From: Psychrobacter urativorans
Lineage (GTDB): Bacteria > Pseudomonadota > Gammaproteobacteria > Pseudomonadales > Moraxellaceae
Reading direction: 5' to 3'
Assembly (NCBI RefSeq): GCF_904846675.1
Contig: NZ_CAJHBT010000014.1
Span: forward strand, 1 to 64,000
DNA: 64,000 nt
How positions within the stretch are numbered: the first letter of the stretch is position 1; every line of letters starts with the position of its first letter. Shown in pieces: positions 37,241-46,237 of the stretch. The notes beneath the pieces are model-generated. The model was not told the DNA's origin and searched no databases. It saw only the letters and a list, made by a program, of their open reading frames with translations. Both the position numbers and the translations under genes were made by a program.

Positions 37241-38539
37241 TTATTCTAGTATCTTCACCATCGCTCGTGGTAATCCAAGCGTTGCCTGAGCATCATTACT
37301 ATTTAACCAAGTCACATTAATCTCAGCGGCCTGCAATGCTGAGGTTAATTGTTGCGATTGCTTGGCATTCAAGGTTAATGATTGCGGAGTCAGATACCAA
37401 TGAAAGTGGGTCAGTGAATGCTTAATAGGTTTAGGCGCATCATCTAATAAATCGCTACTCACTGATTGGGCTATTAGCTGGTGCTTACAGAGCCACTCAT
37501 TGATAATTTGCTCAGCGGTAGTAAATTCTGCTTCGTACAATTTCCCATTACTAGCAACTTGCGACTGCGGATTATCCGTAGCCGTATCGTTACTAGCGAC
37601 AGTAGCCGTCTGTTCTTTATCAATGACTTTAGCAGTAACTTTTCCTTCAACTTTCTCTATAAATTCTAGCGGCAAACTCCATAAGCCACCCCAAATACCA
37701 TTATCAGGACGTTGAAGCCATAATATTTCATTGTCTGAATTTTGAATCAGTAAGGCATTACTAAATTTGCTAGGCTTGGGCGGTTTTTTGGCCTTAACTG
37801 GATATTCTTCTTCGCGACCTTGCGCGTGCGCTTGGCAGTCGGCTTGCAGAGGACATAAGACACAAGCAGGTTTGCGGCGGGTACATAAAGTCGCGCCCAT
37901 ATCCATCATGGCCTGCGCAAATAACCCCGAATGCTGCTCAGGAGTTAATCGTTCCGCTAATGCCCACAACTCTTTGGTGGTGGCAGACTTAGTAATATCA
38001 CCATCGATTGCCGCCCAGCGCGTCAGCACTCGCTTCACATTACCATCACAGATGACCCCATAATGATGTAGCCCCATTGCCATAATCGCCCCAGCCGTTG
38101 ACGGGCCAACCCCTAATATTGCTTCCCAACCTGCGAGCGTCTGCGGAAAGTCACCGGTGTCATCAATAGTGGCTACTAACTGCTTGGCACCTTTATGCAA
38201 GTTACGCGCACGCGCATAATAGCCCAATCCTGCCCAGTGCTCTGCTATCTCATCCCATTCCGCTGCCGCTAAATCCTGCACGGCCGGAAATGAGGTCATA
38301 AAGCGCGCAAAGTAAGGCAGCACAGTCTTCACTTGCGTTTGCTGTAGCATGACTTCTGATAGCCAAACGATATAAGGATTGGGCGTGTCGGTTTGGTGCT
38401 GTTGCCAAGGTAAATCATGGCGACCGTTGGTTTCGAACCAGTCGAGTAGGCGCGGGGCGAAGCTGGTTAATTCGGCTTCAGATTGGCTAAATGTGTGGTT
38501 TTCAATTCTAGTCTTTGAGTTAGCAGTTGGCTGGGTCAT
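37241..38539 (-). CDS. mutY: Adenine DNA glycosylase MutY
   Basis: A 432-residue base-excision repair enzyme that removes A mispaired with 8-oxoguanine. The catalytic domain begins near residue 27 (LLDWFETNGRHDLPWQ), with IVWLSEVMLQQTQVKTVLPYF, the helix-hairpin-helix ILGVGPSTAGAI and catalytic Asp in YGVICDGNVKRVL. The [4Fe-4S] cysteines follow the Cx6Cx2Cx5C pattern (CTRRKPACVLCPLQADC). The C-terminal Nudix-like domain that reads 8-oxoG starts near 265 and is interrupted by a polar insertion (about residues 305-340, rich in Thr, Asn and Asp). This makes the protein longer than E. coli MutY (350). Confidence 0.96.
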   Translation of the reverse strand: MTQPTANSKTRIENHTFSQSEAELTSFAPRLLDWFETNGRHDLPWQQHQTDTPNPYIVWLSEVMLQQTQVKTVLPYFARFMTSFPAVQDLAAAEWDEIAEHWAGLGYYARARNLHKGAKQLVATIDDTGDFPQTLAGWEAILGVGPSTAGAIMAMGLHHYGVICDGNVKRVLTRWAAIDGDITKSATTKELWALAERLTPEQHSGLFAQAMMDMGATLCTRRKPACVLCPLQADCQAHAQGREEEYPVKAKKPPKPSKFSNALLIQNSDNEILWLQRPDNGIWGGLWSLPLEFIEKVEGKVTAKVIDKEQTATVASNDTATDNPQSQVASNGKLYEAEFTTAEQIINEWLCKHQLIAQSVSSDLLDDAPKPIKHSLTHFHWYLTPQSLTLNAKQSQQLTSALQAAEINVTWLNSNDAQATLGLPRAMVKILE

Positions 38540-38671
38540 AAAAAGAGCATCATATTAGAGACAAGAATTTTAATATGAGGGCTTCGAGCCAGTTTTTCTA
38601 TCGTTTAGGGTTGATTCTCATAATATCGTTTTATAGCTTTCACATTCACTCTTTAATTTTATCAGTTTTAT

Positions 38672-39601
38672 TTATAACTCAGTATATAATGCGATTGGAT
38701 CGATAATTATTTCATTACTAAGTCTTCCAGTGAATGCCGCTTCTAAATTAGTTATATGGGCAACCATGTTCATTATAGCTTCTTTCAAAGTTTCATAGTC
38801 CCCCTTTACTTCAGAAGGATTAGTCTGTTCTTTTTCGTATTGTGTAATTATACCGAATAACGTAAATTGCACTTCAGTCTGTCTTGAATATTTACGAATC
38901 ACTAAGTCTTCTGGTTCTCTAAGAAACTTTCGATTGAGATTAGCTGAAGCTATATGATTAGACAGATTCATTTGTACTTCAAGTTGACCTCCCAAACCAT
39001 ATTCTAAAAGGAAACTTAAGTCATCAAGTAACTGTTTATCAAAATTTAAACCTTGATCAGACGACAGTTTATCTATGTTGCTAATTCTTTTAAGTTTAGC
39101 GTTCAGTACGCTAATTTTACCTCTTTCATCTTTTCCTTTTTGAGCTCTCGAGAGTTCTGCTTTAACTGACTTGATATCTTCATAATTAGTGACATATGCT
39201 AGTGCTTTACCCATTCGGTTAAAATCATTAAGAGTACTTATTATTGAATCTATATCGTTGAATGTTGCCTTTGCTGTAACTTTTATAAATGACTTCTCTT
39301 TTATCGACTCTTCTAAACCAGAGCTTTCGTATGAAACTGTAATTACCTTATTCTCTTCAATAAGCTTTTTTTCAAAAAGAGTATACGAGTAATCATTTAA
39401 AAACTTCTTTTCTGTGTTTCTTTCACTATTTTTTAGAATGTCGCCAACTATTCTACCACTGGAAATAGGACCTTTTTGTTCTTCTGACTTTGAGCTCTCT
39501 AAGTTTTTTTCATTCAAAACATATTCAGTAACCCCTTCAAAAAGTTGCGATGATAGTGAATACATCTTATCCTCATCAAGATATATAATGTTTTTAATCA
39601 T
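38672..39601 (-). CDS. Uncharacterised 309-residue soluble protein, possibly DUF6414-like
   Basis: The last and largest gene of a three-gene AT-rich cassette. The start MIKNIIYLDEDKMYSLSSQLFEGVTEYVL recalls, from memory and unverified, proteins annotated DUF6414. The rest is hydrophilic and Lys/Glu/Ser/Asn-rich, with a predicted coiled region near residues 145-180 (KSVKAELSRAQKGKDERGK) and no transmembrane helix. No catalytic motif is visible. AAGGA precedes the ATG. The start overlaps the stop of the upstream 42-residue ORF by 8 nt, implying translational coupling. Codon use is much more AT-rich than in mutY or rbgA on either side, suggesting transfer. No function is assigned. Confidence 0.72.
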   Translation of the reverse strand: MIKNIIYLDEDKMYSLSSQLFEGVTEYVLNEKNLESSKSEEQKGPISSGRIVGDILKNSERNTEKKFLNDYSYTLFEKKLIEENKVITVSYESSGLEESIKEKSFIKVTAKATFNDIDSIISTLNDFNRMGKALAYVTNYEDIKSVKAELSRAQKGKDERGKISVLNAKLKRISNIDKLSSDQGLNFDKQLLDDLSFLLEYGLGGQLEVQMNLSNHIASANLNRKFLREPEDLVIRKYSRQTEVQFTLFGIITQYEKEQTNPSEVKGDYETLKEAIMNMVAHITNLEAAFTGRLSNEIIIDPIALYTEL

Positions 39602-39722
39602 TTCTTTTCCTTTTTACATAGTCATTATAGTATTTTTTTCGAGTATCTATTATTGACCAGACAACTGTAACTATACCTAGTAAAGCTAGAATGATAGATG
39701 CAACTATAATTAAATTAGTCAT
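39594..39722 (-). CDS. 42-residue single-pass membrane protein in the AT-rich cassette
   Basis: A small ORF reading MTNLIIVASIILALLGIVTV and continuing VWSIIDTRKKYYNDYVKRKRND. It has one N-terminal hydrophobic helix (about residues 3-26) and a positively charged tail, which predicts N-out, C-in topology. Its ATG overlaps the stop of the upstream 135-residue gene (ATGA, 4 nt), and its TAA overlaps the ATG of the downstream gene (ATGATTAA, 8 nt). The double overlap is the main evidence that it is real. No family is recognised. It may be a subunit linking the membrane protein to the soluble partner. Confidence 0.65.
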   Translation of the reverse strand: MTNLIIVASIILALLGIVTVVWSIIDTRKKYYNDYVKRKRND

Positions 39723-40126
39723 CTTGGACTCTCAACAGAGTTAGGTATTTTTGAAACCCTATCATATACCGTGTAGCTAATACCAAATGATATTATTGAT
39801 AATACAATAGTACAGACTGTTATGGACTTGACGTCAATAATATCTCCTCCTATTAAATTAACAGCTAATAAGATACTATAAAAAGCTATGAATAAAATTG
39901 AAATACCGTTTTGAACAGTTTTCCATCGCTCTTCTTCCTCAGAGTAGTGTTCTATTTCATTGATGTTAGAGATGTGTAAAACTAATCCGAAAGCAACAAA
40001 ATCAGAAGCTGATACTAATTCGAGACTACCTTCTTTGGTTACAAACCAAACCATAAGTCTTGCAAGAATTGGAATTAAACCCACAAGTACTGTATAAATT
40101 AGCCATTTAGTCTTTTTACTTCTCAT
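39719..40126 (-). CDS. 135-residue four-helix membrane protein, first gene of the AT-rich cassette
   Basis: A predicted integral membrane protein with hydrophobic segments near residues 8-28, 40-52, 73-92 and 98-118, and a charged loop NEIEHYSEEEERWKTVQN between the second and third. The sequence starts MRSKKTKWLIYTV and ends SKIPNSVESPR. No known motif is visible. The ribosome-binding site is weak. The stop overlaps the start of the 42-residue gene by 4 nt. AT-rich codon use matches the other two cassette genes and differs from the neighbours rbgA and mutY. Function unknown. Confidence 0.7.
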   Translation of the reverse strand: MRSKKTKWLIYTVLVGLIPILARLMVWFVTKEGSLELVSASDFVAFGLVLHISNINEIEHYSEEEERWKTVQNGISILFIAFYSILLAVNLIGGDIIDVKSITVCTIVLSIISFGISYTVYDRVSKIPNSVESPR

Positions 40127-40209
40127 AACCCAAGACAGACCTTAGAAACTGTTATAGTAAATAAGTACGCATAATATTAATATATAGCAGGAATAGCTAT
40201 TAAGTAACT

Positions 40210-41166
40210 TTACTTCCGATTCTTACGAGTACGCAAACGGCGTTGGCGCTTTTCCTCTTCTTTGGCTATTTTTTTCGCCTCAAGAGCTAGGCGTTGCTCT
40301 GCGACCACCGCTTCTTCAGTCTCACGCATCTCTGGCGTTTCCATACTAATTTGACCCAAAGTGCCACTGCGCATCTCATTAATTAAAATCTCAGACATCC
40401 GGTAAGTATCAATTTTATTACCCGCACGCACGCAACCACGATTGCGACCCGCGACTTCAAAGAACTCCCAATCGGTTTGTGGTAAATCCTCAATTTTATA
40501 GCGTTTTTTTAACAGTTCAGGGTAGGCTTGTATTAGATATTCTGCCGTATAGCTGGCGACATCGGCAAAGTCGAACGCCGTATCACGGATACCGCCAGTA
40601 GCCGCCAAACGATAGCCTGAGTTTGCGTTTTCAACTTTTGGCCACAGCATGCCGGGTGTGTCATACAGCATAATATCATCATCAAGCTTAATGAGCTGCT
40701 GCGACTTAGTCACTGCTGGCTCGTTACCCGTCTTTGCAACTGCTCGGCCTGCTAAAGTGTTAATTAGGGTTGATTTTCCGACGTTAGGAATACCCAAAAT
40801 CATAGCTTTAATCTGTCGCCCTGACTCCGCTTTATTGGGCATTAGTTTTTTACATAACGCAATGATACGATGTACGTCAGCAGCTTTGTTATCATCAAAA
40901 GCCAGCGCTTTGACGCCATCTTCTTGCTCAAAATAATCCATCCAAGCCTGAGTCATAACAGGGTCGGCTAAATCTGCTTTATTTAAGATTTTGATGACTG
41001 GTTTGTCGCCACGCAGGGTTGCCACCATAGGATTTTCGCTGCTATAAGGAATACGCGCATCCAGCACTTCGATAATCACATCCATTTGCGGCATGATTTC
41101 TTTGACTTCATTACGGGCCTTATTCATATGCCCAGGGAACCACTGAATATTTGCTCTAGTATCCAT
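40210..41166 (-). CDS. rbgA: Ribosome biogenesis GTPase RbgA/YlqF
   Basis: A 318-residue circularly permuted GTPase that assists late assembly of the large ribosomal subunit. Motifs appear in permuted order: G4 LNKADLAD (about residue 65), then G1 ILGIPNVGKSTLIN (about 125), the G2 region and G3 LYDTPGMLWP (about 172). A C-terminal ANTAR-like helical domain and a basic tail rich in Lys and Arg (KRQRRLRTRKNRK) follow. ATG 41166 gives MDTRANIQWFPGHMNKAR, the family start; the open frame adds four codons from a TTG. It lies immediately upstream of the AT-rich cassette on the same strand. Confidence 0.93.
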   Translation of the reverse strand: MDTRANIQWFPGHMNKARNEVKEIMPQMDVIIEVLDARIPYSSENPMVATLRGDKPVIKILNKADLADPVMTQAWMDYFEQEDGVKALAFDDNKAADVHRIIALCKKLMPNKAESGRQIKAMILGIPNVGKSTLINTLAGRAVAKTGNEPAVTKSQQLIKLDDDIMLYDTPGMLWPKVENANSGYRLAATGGIRDTAFDFADVASYTAEYLIQAYPELLKKRYKIEDLPQTDWEFFEVAGRNRGCVRAGNKIDTYRMSEILINEMRSGTLGQISMETPEMRETEEAVVAEQRLALEAKKIAKEEEKRQRRLRTRKNRK

Positions 41167-41290
41167 TTGCTTTAACAACCTTTTAATTCATAGGATTTAG
41201 CGCTAAAAGCACGCAATGCGGTCCCTTTAGCGATGGCGTTCAGTTTACTACAGAACCAAAGTGCTCACGCTACAATTTCATCTAACCATA

Positions 41291-41328
41291 ACGTAAGGCT
41301 ATTATTAAGACGTAAGGCTATTATTAAG
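41291..41328. repeat. Perfect 19-bp tandem duplication at the end of the DUF2339 gene
   Basis: ACGTAAGGCTATTATTAAG occurs twice without a gap (41291-41309 and 41310-41328). The second copy contains the stop codon of the minus-strand gene, so the gene end was copied into its own 3' flank. Confidence 0.85.
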
Positions 41329-44300
41329 CCTTATCCGCTATGTCATCCCGTGCTGGTGGTAACGGTGCCAAATAACCGATTAATAATATCAAACTGCCCG
41401 CACCAAGGAAGGAGATAACCCGCCAAATCGCCTCGGTCTGTGACAAGTCAACCAATACTAATTTAAAGACGACAATCCCTAATAAACCAATACCCATAAA
41501 CCATAGCGTACGCTGCCAGTGACGACTGGCAACAATAGTGGCAACTAAGGCTAGTAGTGTCCATAGAATCGTTAGTCCCGTCTGCACTTGTTCACTGTGC
41601 CATGCGCCCCAAGCCTCATAGCTCCAAAGTGGAGTGCCGATAAAGGCGTGCAATGTTCGGACCAGCATACTGGAGATTACCCAAAAGCTGATGAGCGCTA
41701 AAAGAATGAGTAAAGAATCGGCAGTATTTGCCTGATAGCGTAGACCTTTCTTAGATGTCAGCAATGCTTGAGCCGTGATGTCTGTTGGCTGTTGGACAAT
41801 AGGTTTTAATGTCAGATAGTAAGCACCAAAGCCATATAATAGAACCAACCATAATGTCACATCATATAAATTAATCAGTGGAAAATAGGGCAGACCCCAA
41901 ATCACACCATCATATGACCAGTTGGTAAAGATGGTCCAGCCTAACGTCACTGGAACGAAAACTTTGGCACAGCCTAAGAGTGCACTTTGCCAGTTAAACC
42001 AGTAAAGTGGAAGCGGTGAGGTCGCGTTTTTTGATTGAACGGTGTTATGTTGAACAGGATGATAACGATGAGTAAACCACAACCCAGTCAGCATCAGTGC
42101 AACAGGAACAAGTATAGTTATAACGCCTTGGGAATCCGGTAAGCCATAATGTACCGCCTCTGCCAATACCACTATCCCAGCCCCAAGCCAGCTGGCAATA
42201 TCGTAACCTTTTAAATTAAGATTCGTATGCCATGCTTTTAACCACAGCTGCCCAACCACTAGCCAGCCTATTAATAAGGCCGCAAACAGTAGCCAATGCG
42301 CTGTCATCCATTGATAATTAAATTCGAATTTTTGTGGCAGTTGCAGGATAAGCATTAGATAAAATATTAACAATAGACCATGGTTAAATTGCCTGATTTC
42401 ACTCCATGAACGGTAACGATTAATCAGCCAATAAATAGTCAGACTCAGTAAGGCTGCTAGTGCAATCAGGGTGGTCGTCGCCAGTTGCCAGCTGGCAAGC
42501 CATTGGTTAAAGTCGATAATTAAGATGTAAAGTGACCACGCAATAGCGGCAAAGGTTAATAGCCTTATGACTATAGGACTGCGCCAAACTATTTGGAACA
42601 CTACGCTGTCACTATTAATGCTCGCAAGCCATTGCTGCGCTGCCTGTGTATTCACGCCTAATGCTTTAGCGTATTGTGAAATGTCTTCGTTAGCGCTCGT
42701 ATCAATGTTTTTATTAATGTTTGGATTAGAACTCGTATAAATAGGCACGTTGCTGGCACGTAGGATAAACATAATGGCAAGATAGCTTATCGCCGAAACT
42801 GTTAAGGCCAAGGTTGGATAGTTTTCAACAGCTAGCGTCAGAGTATTAATCAGCATACCAACACTAATAAGCTGCAATAACAATCCAAACAATACCGACC
42901 ACGCCCGCAATGAGCGCTTGCCAAACCACACCAATACCAATCCTTGCACTGACCAGCCAAAAGCTATCCATTCGGCATTAAAAGCTAGTGGAATCATTAA
43001 TGCCAAGAAACCACTGCCCAATGCCAGCATGCCCTCAGTTATTAAAGAATAACGCTGGCTGCGCTGAATAAATAACCAACCCAATACTAAATAAATGGCA
43101 GCTAAGATAGCGCTGGTAATGGTCAAAGCATGAGTAATGTCATTAAGTAAGGCGGAAAACAAACCAAAGGCTAATATCGGTACTGAAAATAGCAGCCCAA
43201 TATCGATGGGGAATAGGTAGGCATTGTTTGTAATAGCAGTATTGCTCAAACTATCAATATCATTAAGGCTGTTAACATCAGTTTCATTAATGGCATTATA
43301 AGCAATAATTTGCTGCGCATAGCGGATAACGACGAATAAATATAGTATGACATGCAGTGCCACGAGCAGCACTAACGTCCAGCGTTGGCTATCAATAGCC
43401 GTCGTTAAGTTCTCAATGGCGCCCCAATAATAAGCCAGCCCAAAAGTCACCGTCACGCCCAATAAATTGAGCACTTTCCAAGGACGATAATGAGCGATAG
43501 CAGCAATCGTAACGTTTAATAATAGATAGTAGCTGAATAGTGCTGATAAGCTACCGGTGTAGGCACTGGTCAATATCGGCGCAAAAAATCCGCCGGACAA
43601 TGCTAGTAAGGCTAAAGGAAAGGCATTTTGGCGCACTGCTAAAGCAACGGTCACCGCAGATAATACACCTAGCATAATAAAGCTCGGCAGGCTGCTGATG
43701 ACCTGATAGACACTATAGGCAAAAAAGGTACTCAAATAGGCGATAGCTAAGCCGGTCCCTTGTAAAGTAATCCCATAAGCAAAGCGTTTGGCGACCAGCT
43801 TAAGCCCCAGTCCTGCTATTGCTAAGCCTATAAGACCTATGGCTGCCAGTTTTAGACTGATAGGCACTTCGATATATTCGCTTAATAAGCGTAATAGCAG
43901 CACCACGCCCACCAGTAATACCAGCACCCCAACGCGTACCACTAAATTGCCACCTAAGAACCAGTTTTTAATAGAATTAAACAGGGACGTAACCATAGGC
44001 AGCGAGCGTTCATCCGGCTCTATCGGCGCAGGGGTCGTTTTATTTTTTGTTTGCGGCACGAGTGTGGCATCCGCGCGTTCTGCTACTGGTGGATTCGCTA
44101 TAGAAGAGTTTGTTAGAGAATCGGCTATAGAATTGGGTGCAGGTTGTGAAGGGTGAGAGGTTGTCAAAGGTCGAATGCTATCTTTATGCTGTTGCAACTC
44201 GTCTTGCAGCTGCGTCATATTTTGACGTAGCTTGGCAAGCTGCTGATGCAACCTAATGTATAGCACAATCATAATGACTAGCAAAAAGACAATCACCAAC

Positions 44301-44332
44301 CAGCCTAATGATTCTATTAAAAAATACAGCAT
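41324..44332 (-). CDS. DUF2339 family large multi-pass membrane protein
   Basis: A 1002-residue protein with about 25 or more hydrophobic helices after a single N-terminal helix, a short coiled coil (HQQLAKLRQNMTQLQDELQQHKD is one stretch, split here by memory) and a proline/threonine-rich linker to about residue 120. The architecture (N-terminal anchor, coiled coil, then a very long hydrophobic array) matches DUF2339, whose function is unknown. The C-terminal half contains LAVRQNAFPLALLALSGGFF-type segments near the family core. The frame starts at a GTG (44341), but ATG 44332 is equally well placed and is chosen. It stands alone on the minus strand between rbgA and a dienelactone hydrolase. 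Confidence 0.85.
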   Translation of the reverse strand: MLYFLIESLGWLVIVFLLVIMIVLYIRLHQQLAKLRQNMTQLQDELQQHKDSIRPLTTSHPSQPAPNSIADSLTNSSIANPPVAERADATLVPQTKNKTTPAPIEPDERSLPMVTSLFNSIKNWFLGGNLVVRVGVLVLLVGVVLLLRLLSEYIEVPISLKLAAIGLIGLAIAGLGLKLVAKRFAYGITLQGTGLAIAYLSTFFAYSVYQVISSLPSFIMLGVLSAVTVALAVRQNAFPLALLALSGGFFAPILTSAYTGSLSALFSYYLLLNVTIAAIAHYRPWKVLNLLGVTVTFGLAYYWGAIENLTTAIDSQRWTLVLLVALHVILYLFVVIRYAQQIIAYNAINETDVNSLNDIDSLSNTAITNNAYLFPIDIGLLFSVPILAFGLFSALLNDITHALTITSAILAAIYLVLGWLFIQRSQRYSLITEGMLALGSGFLALMIPLAFNAEWIAFGWSVQGLVLVWFGKRSLRAWSVLFGLLLQLISVGMLINTLTLAVENYPTLALTVSAISYLAIMFILRASNVPIYTSSNPNINKNIDTSANEDISQYAKALGVNTQAAQQWLASINSDSVVFQIVWRSPIVIRLLTFAAIAWSLYILIIDFNQWLASWQLATTTLIALAALLSLTIYWLINRYRSWSEIRQFNHGLLLIFYLMLILQLPQKFEFNYQWMTAHWLLFAALLIGWLVVGQLWLKAWHTNLNLKGYDIASWLGAGIVVLAEAVHYGLPDSQGVITILVPVALMLTGLWFTHRYHPVQHNTVQSKNATSPLPLYWFNWQSALLGCAKVFVPVTLGWTIFTNWSYDGVIWGLPYFPLINLYDVTLWLVLLYGFGAYYLTLKPIVQQPTDITAQALLTSKKGLRYQANTADSLLILLALISFWVISSMLVRTLHAFIGTPLWSYEAWGAWHSEQVQTGLTILWTLLALVATIVASRHWQRTLWFMGIGLLGIVVFKLVLVDLSQTEAIWRVISFLGAGSLILLIGYLAPLPPARDDIADKA

Positions 44333-44404
44333 CAACGCCACTCAATTAATCCTACAATGGAGTGATAATGACGCTATTTAGAGATAAGTACAAGAGTAGC
44401 GATT

Positions 44405-44521
44405 ATGAATTCATATGGAGGCGAGGAGTTTACTGGCATACTTTTTGCCATATTTATCAATATTACTTTAGCGATACTATATTCCATAGACTCTGGAGAT
44501 GAGGTTTTTGCGCCTCATTAG
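44405..44521 (+). CDS. Possible 38-residue membrane peptide
   Basis: A short frame, MNSYGGEEFTGILFAIFINI followed by TLAILYSIDSGDEVFAPH. It has one convincing hydrophobic helix (about residues 9-26) and acidic ends, as in known small membrane proteins. The ribosome-binding site is weak (AAGAG 9 nt upstream), and no terminator of its own is seen. A second, 44-codon frame overlaps it and looks less natural. Support is limited to the amino-acid pattern. Confidence 0.3.
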   Translation: MNSYGGEEFTGILFAIFINITLAILYSIDSGDEVFAPH

Positions 44522-44557
44522 TAAGGTATGTTTTTATATCCATTTATTTTTGACCAT

Positions 44558-44591
44558 AAAAAAACAGAGCATGATGACCACACTCTGTTTT
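44558..44591 (-). terminator. Terminator after the dienelactone hydrolase gene
   Basis: Minus-strand stem AAAACAGAG/CTCTGTTTT with a 13-nt loop, followed by seven U, about 50 nt after the stop. Confidence 0.8.
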
Positions 44592-44639
44592 GCTTAGCTA
44601 TCAAAACTAGCTTTTACAATTAGATTTATTGGCCAGATT

Positions 44640-45368
44640 TTAACCTAAGTTAGCTTTCATAAATTCAAGCATATTGTCCCAGCTTTGTTTGGCAGCCGTT
44701 TCGTCATAACCAAGATTAGGGTTATCGCGCTCGTCTGCTTTTGGATTGGTAAAGCCATGTTTGGCATCGTCATAAACATCGACAGTATAGTCAACATCAG
44801 CGGCATCCATCTCTTTTTTGAAGGCTTCAATGTCGTCCATAGTAACTATTGCATCATCACGACCATGGGCGATTAATACTTTGGCTTTAAAGTTTTTGTC
44901 TGCAGGTTGTTTGGCAGAAAGGTCGCCGTGGAAGGTCGCGACTGCTTTTAATGGCATAGCTTCGCGCGCCATGTCTAGCACCACCTTACCGCCGAAGCAA
45001 AAACCTATGGCGGCTAAGTTATCGCCATCAACGGCAAGCTGATCGCTAAAGTCATTGAGAATAAGGCGGCAGCGAGCCATGAGCATATCTTGGTCTGCCA
45101 ATACTTGGTCATGCCACATCGTGGCCATCGCAGCGTCAGAAGTCATTTTGCCTTCACCGTAAACATCCATAGCGACTGCTGCATAGCCTGCTTTTGCCAA
45201 GCGTTCGGTCATGGTTTTTGAATGCTCAACCAAGCCCCACCATTCAGGTGCGACTAAGACGCCGACGACTGGTTTGTCCTCTGAAGCATTTTCTGGTAGT
45301 GCCACATAGCTGATAAGCTGTATGCCATTTTCGGTCGTACTGATAAGCTCGAAAGTCTTAATTGACAT
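44640..45368 (-). CDS. Dienelactone hydrolase family protein
   Basis: A 242-residue alpha/beta hydrolase. The cysteine nucleophile lies in IGFCFGGKVVLD (about residue 122), the aspartate in IAHGRDDAIV (about 172) and the histidine in DDAKHGFTNP (about 204), giving the Cys-Asp-His triad of dienelactone hydrolases. The N-terminal VGVLVAPEWWGLVEHSK is the oxyanion-side loop of the family. In aromatic degraders the enzyme opens dienelactones, but stand-alone copies like this one usually have unknown substrates. No aromatic pathway genes are nearby. Confidence 0.92.
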   Translation of the reverse strand: MSIKTFELISTTENGIQLISYVALPENASEDKPVVGVLVAPEWWGLVEHSKTMTERLAKAGYAAVAMDVYGEGKMTSDAAMATMWHDQVLADQDMLMARCRLILNDFSDQLAVDGDNLAAIGFCFGGKVVLDMAREAMPLKAVATFHGDLSAKQPADKNFKAKVLIAHGRDDAIVTMDDIEAFKKEMDAADVDYTVDVYDDAKHGFTNPKADERDNPNLGYDETAAKQSWDNMLEFMKANLG

Positions 45369-45579
45369 GTTATTGTCCTTTTTTATAGTGTGAGTTTTTA
45401 TTGTTAAGTTAGGGTGTTAGGTTAAGTTATCGCGTTGTTTAATGAAGCTATTTATGTATTTTAATAACTTGCGTCTTACTTACCCGTCCTACCTTAACGC
45501 CCAAACCCAGCAAAAACAGCTATAATACTGTAACGCTGTTTATCAAAATGATACGGCGATTTAATACTGTTGCAATTCT

Positions 45580-46122
45580 ATGAGGCTAAATTTGTTATCA
45601 CCTTTAAAGTCAAACCCAAAGTCAAGTGCTGATGCTACCAATGCCACGATACGTCCGCAGTTTTGGACGCGCTATACGCTCGCTGAATTAAACCATAGCG
45701 AATGGGAAGCGTTGTGTGATGGCTGCGGCAGCTGCTGCTTAATCAAATATATCGATGAAGACGAAGATGGTGATGTCGATGAGAGTTTGGTTGAATATAC
45801 CGATGTGGCTTGCCAGCTGATGAATTGCGAAACCGGTTATTGTCAACACTATGATACGCGTCAGCACTATGTACCGGACTGTATTCAGCTAACTGTAGAT
45901 AAGCTACCGGACATGATGTGGCTACCGGCGCACTGCGCTTATAAGCGCTTGTATAAAGGGCAGGCGCTACCGTCATGGCATTTATTATTGACTCAAGATG
46001 CGGTAGCAACCCAGCAGCAAATGCGCGCGGTTAATATTGGGGTAGCAGGGCGCTGCGTCTCCGAAACCGGCATGGCTGATGAGGAGATGGAAACGCGGGT
46101 GGTGAATTGGGTACTGCCTTAG
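45580..46122 (+). CDS. ycgN: YcgN/UPF0260 family cysteine-cluster protein
   Basis: A 180-residue protein with the family core LNHSEWEALCDGCGSCCLIKY (about residues 36-56), further cysteines in ACQLMNCETGYCQHY and VPDCIQL, and WLPAHCAYKRLYKGQALPSWHLLLT. The eight or so conserved cysteines suggest a metal or Fe-S site, but the biochemical role is unproven. The N-terminal 25 residues are not conserved. The start is ATG 45580. Length fits (E. coli about 150). Monocistronic as far as visible. Confidence 0.9.
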   Translation: MRLNLLSPLKSNPKSSADATNATIRPQFWTRYTLAELNHSEWEALCDGCGSCCLIKYIDEDEDGDVDESLVEYTDVACQLMNCETGYCQHYDTRQHYVPDCIQLTVDKLPDMMWLPAHCAYKRLYKGQALPSWHLLLTQDAVATQQQMRAVNIGVAGRCVSETGMADEEMETRVVNWVLP

Positions 46123-46237
46123 CAGGTTTTCAATAATTATAAAAAAGCTATCCAAGCAAGCGTTGTCATATGAATTGAAGTATAAAATGTACTAACTACT
46201 TATTTGAGTAAATTTTTTGCAATCCAAGGATAAGGAT

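Noticed and set aside
38672..40126. Cassette as a remnant prophage or insertion sequence
   Set aside because: No integrase, transposase, terminal repeats, target duplication or phage structural gene was found, and all three genes are intact.
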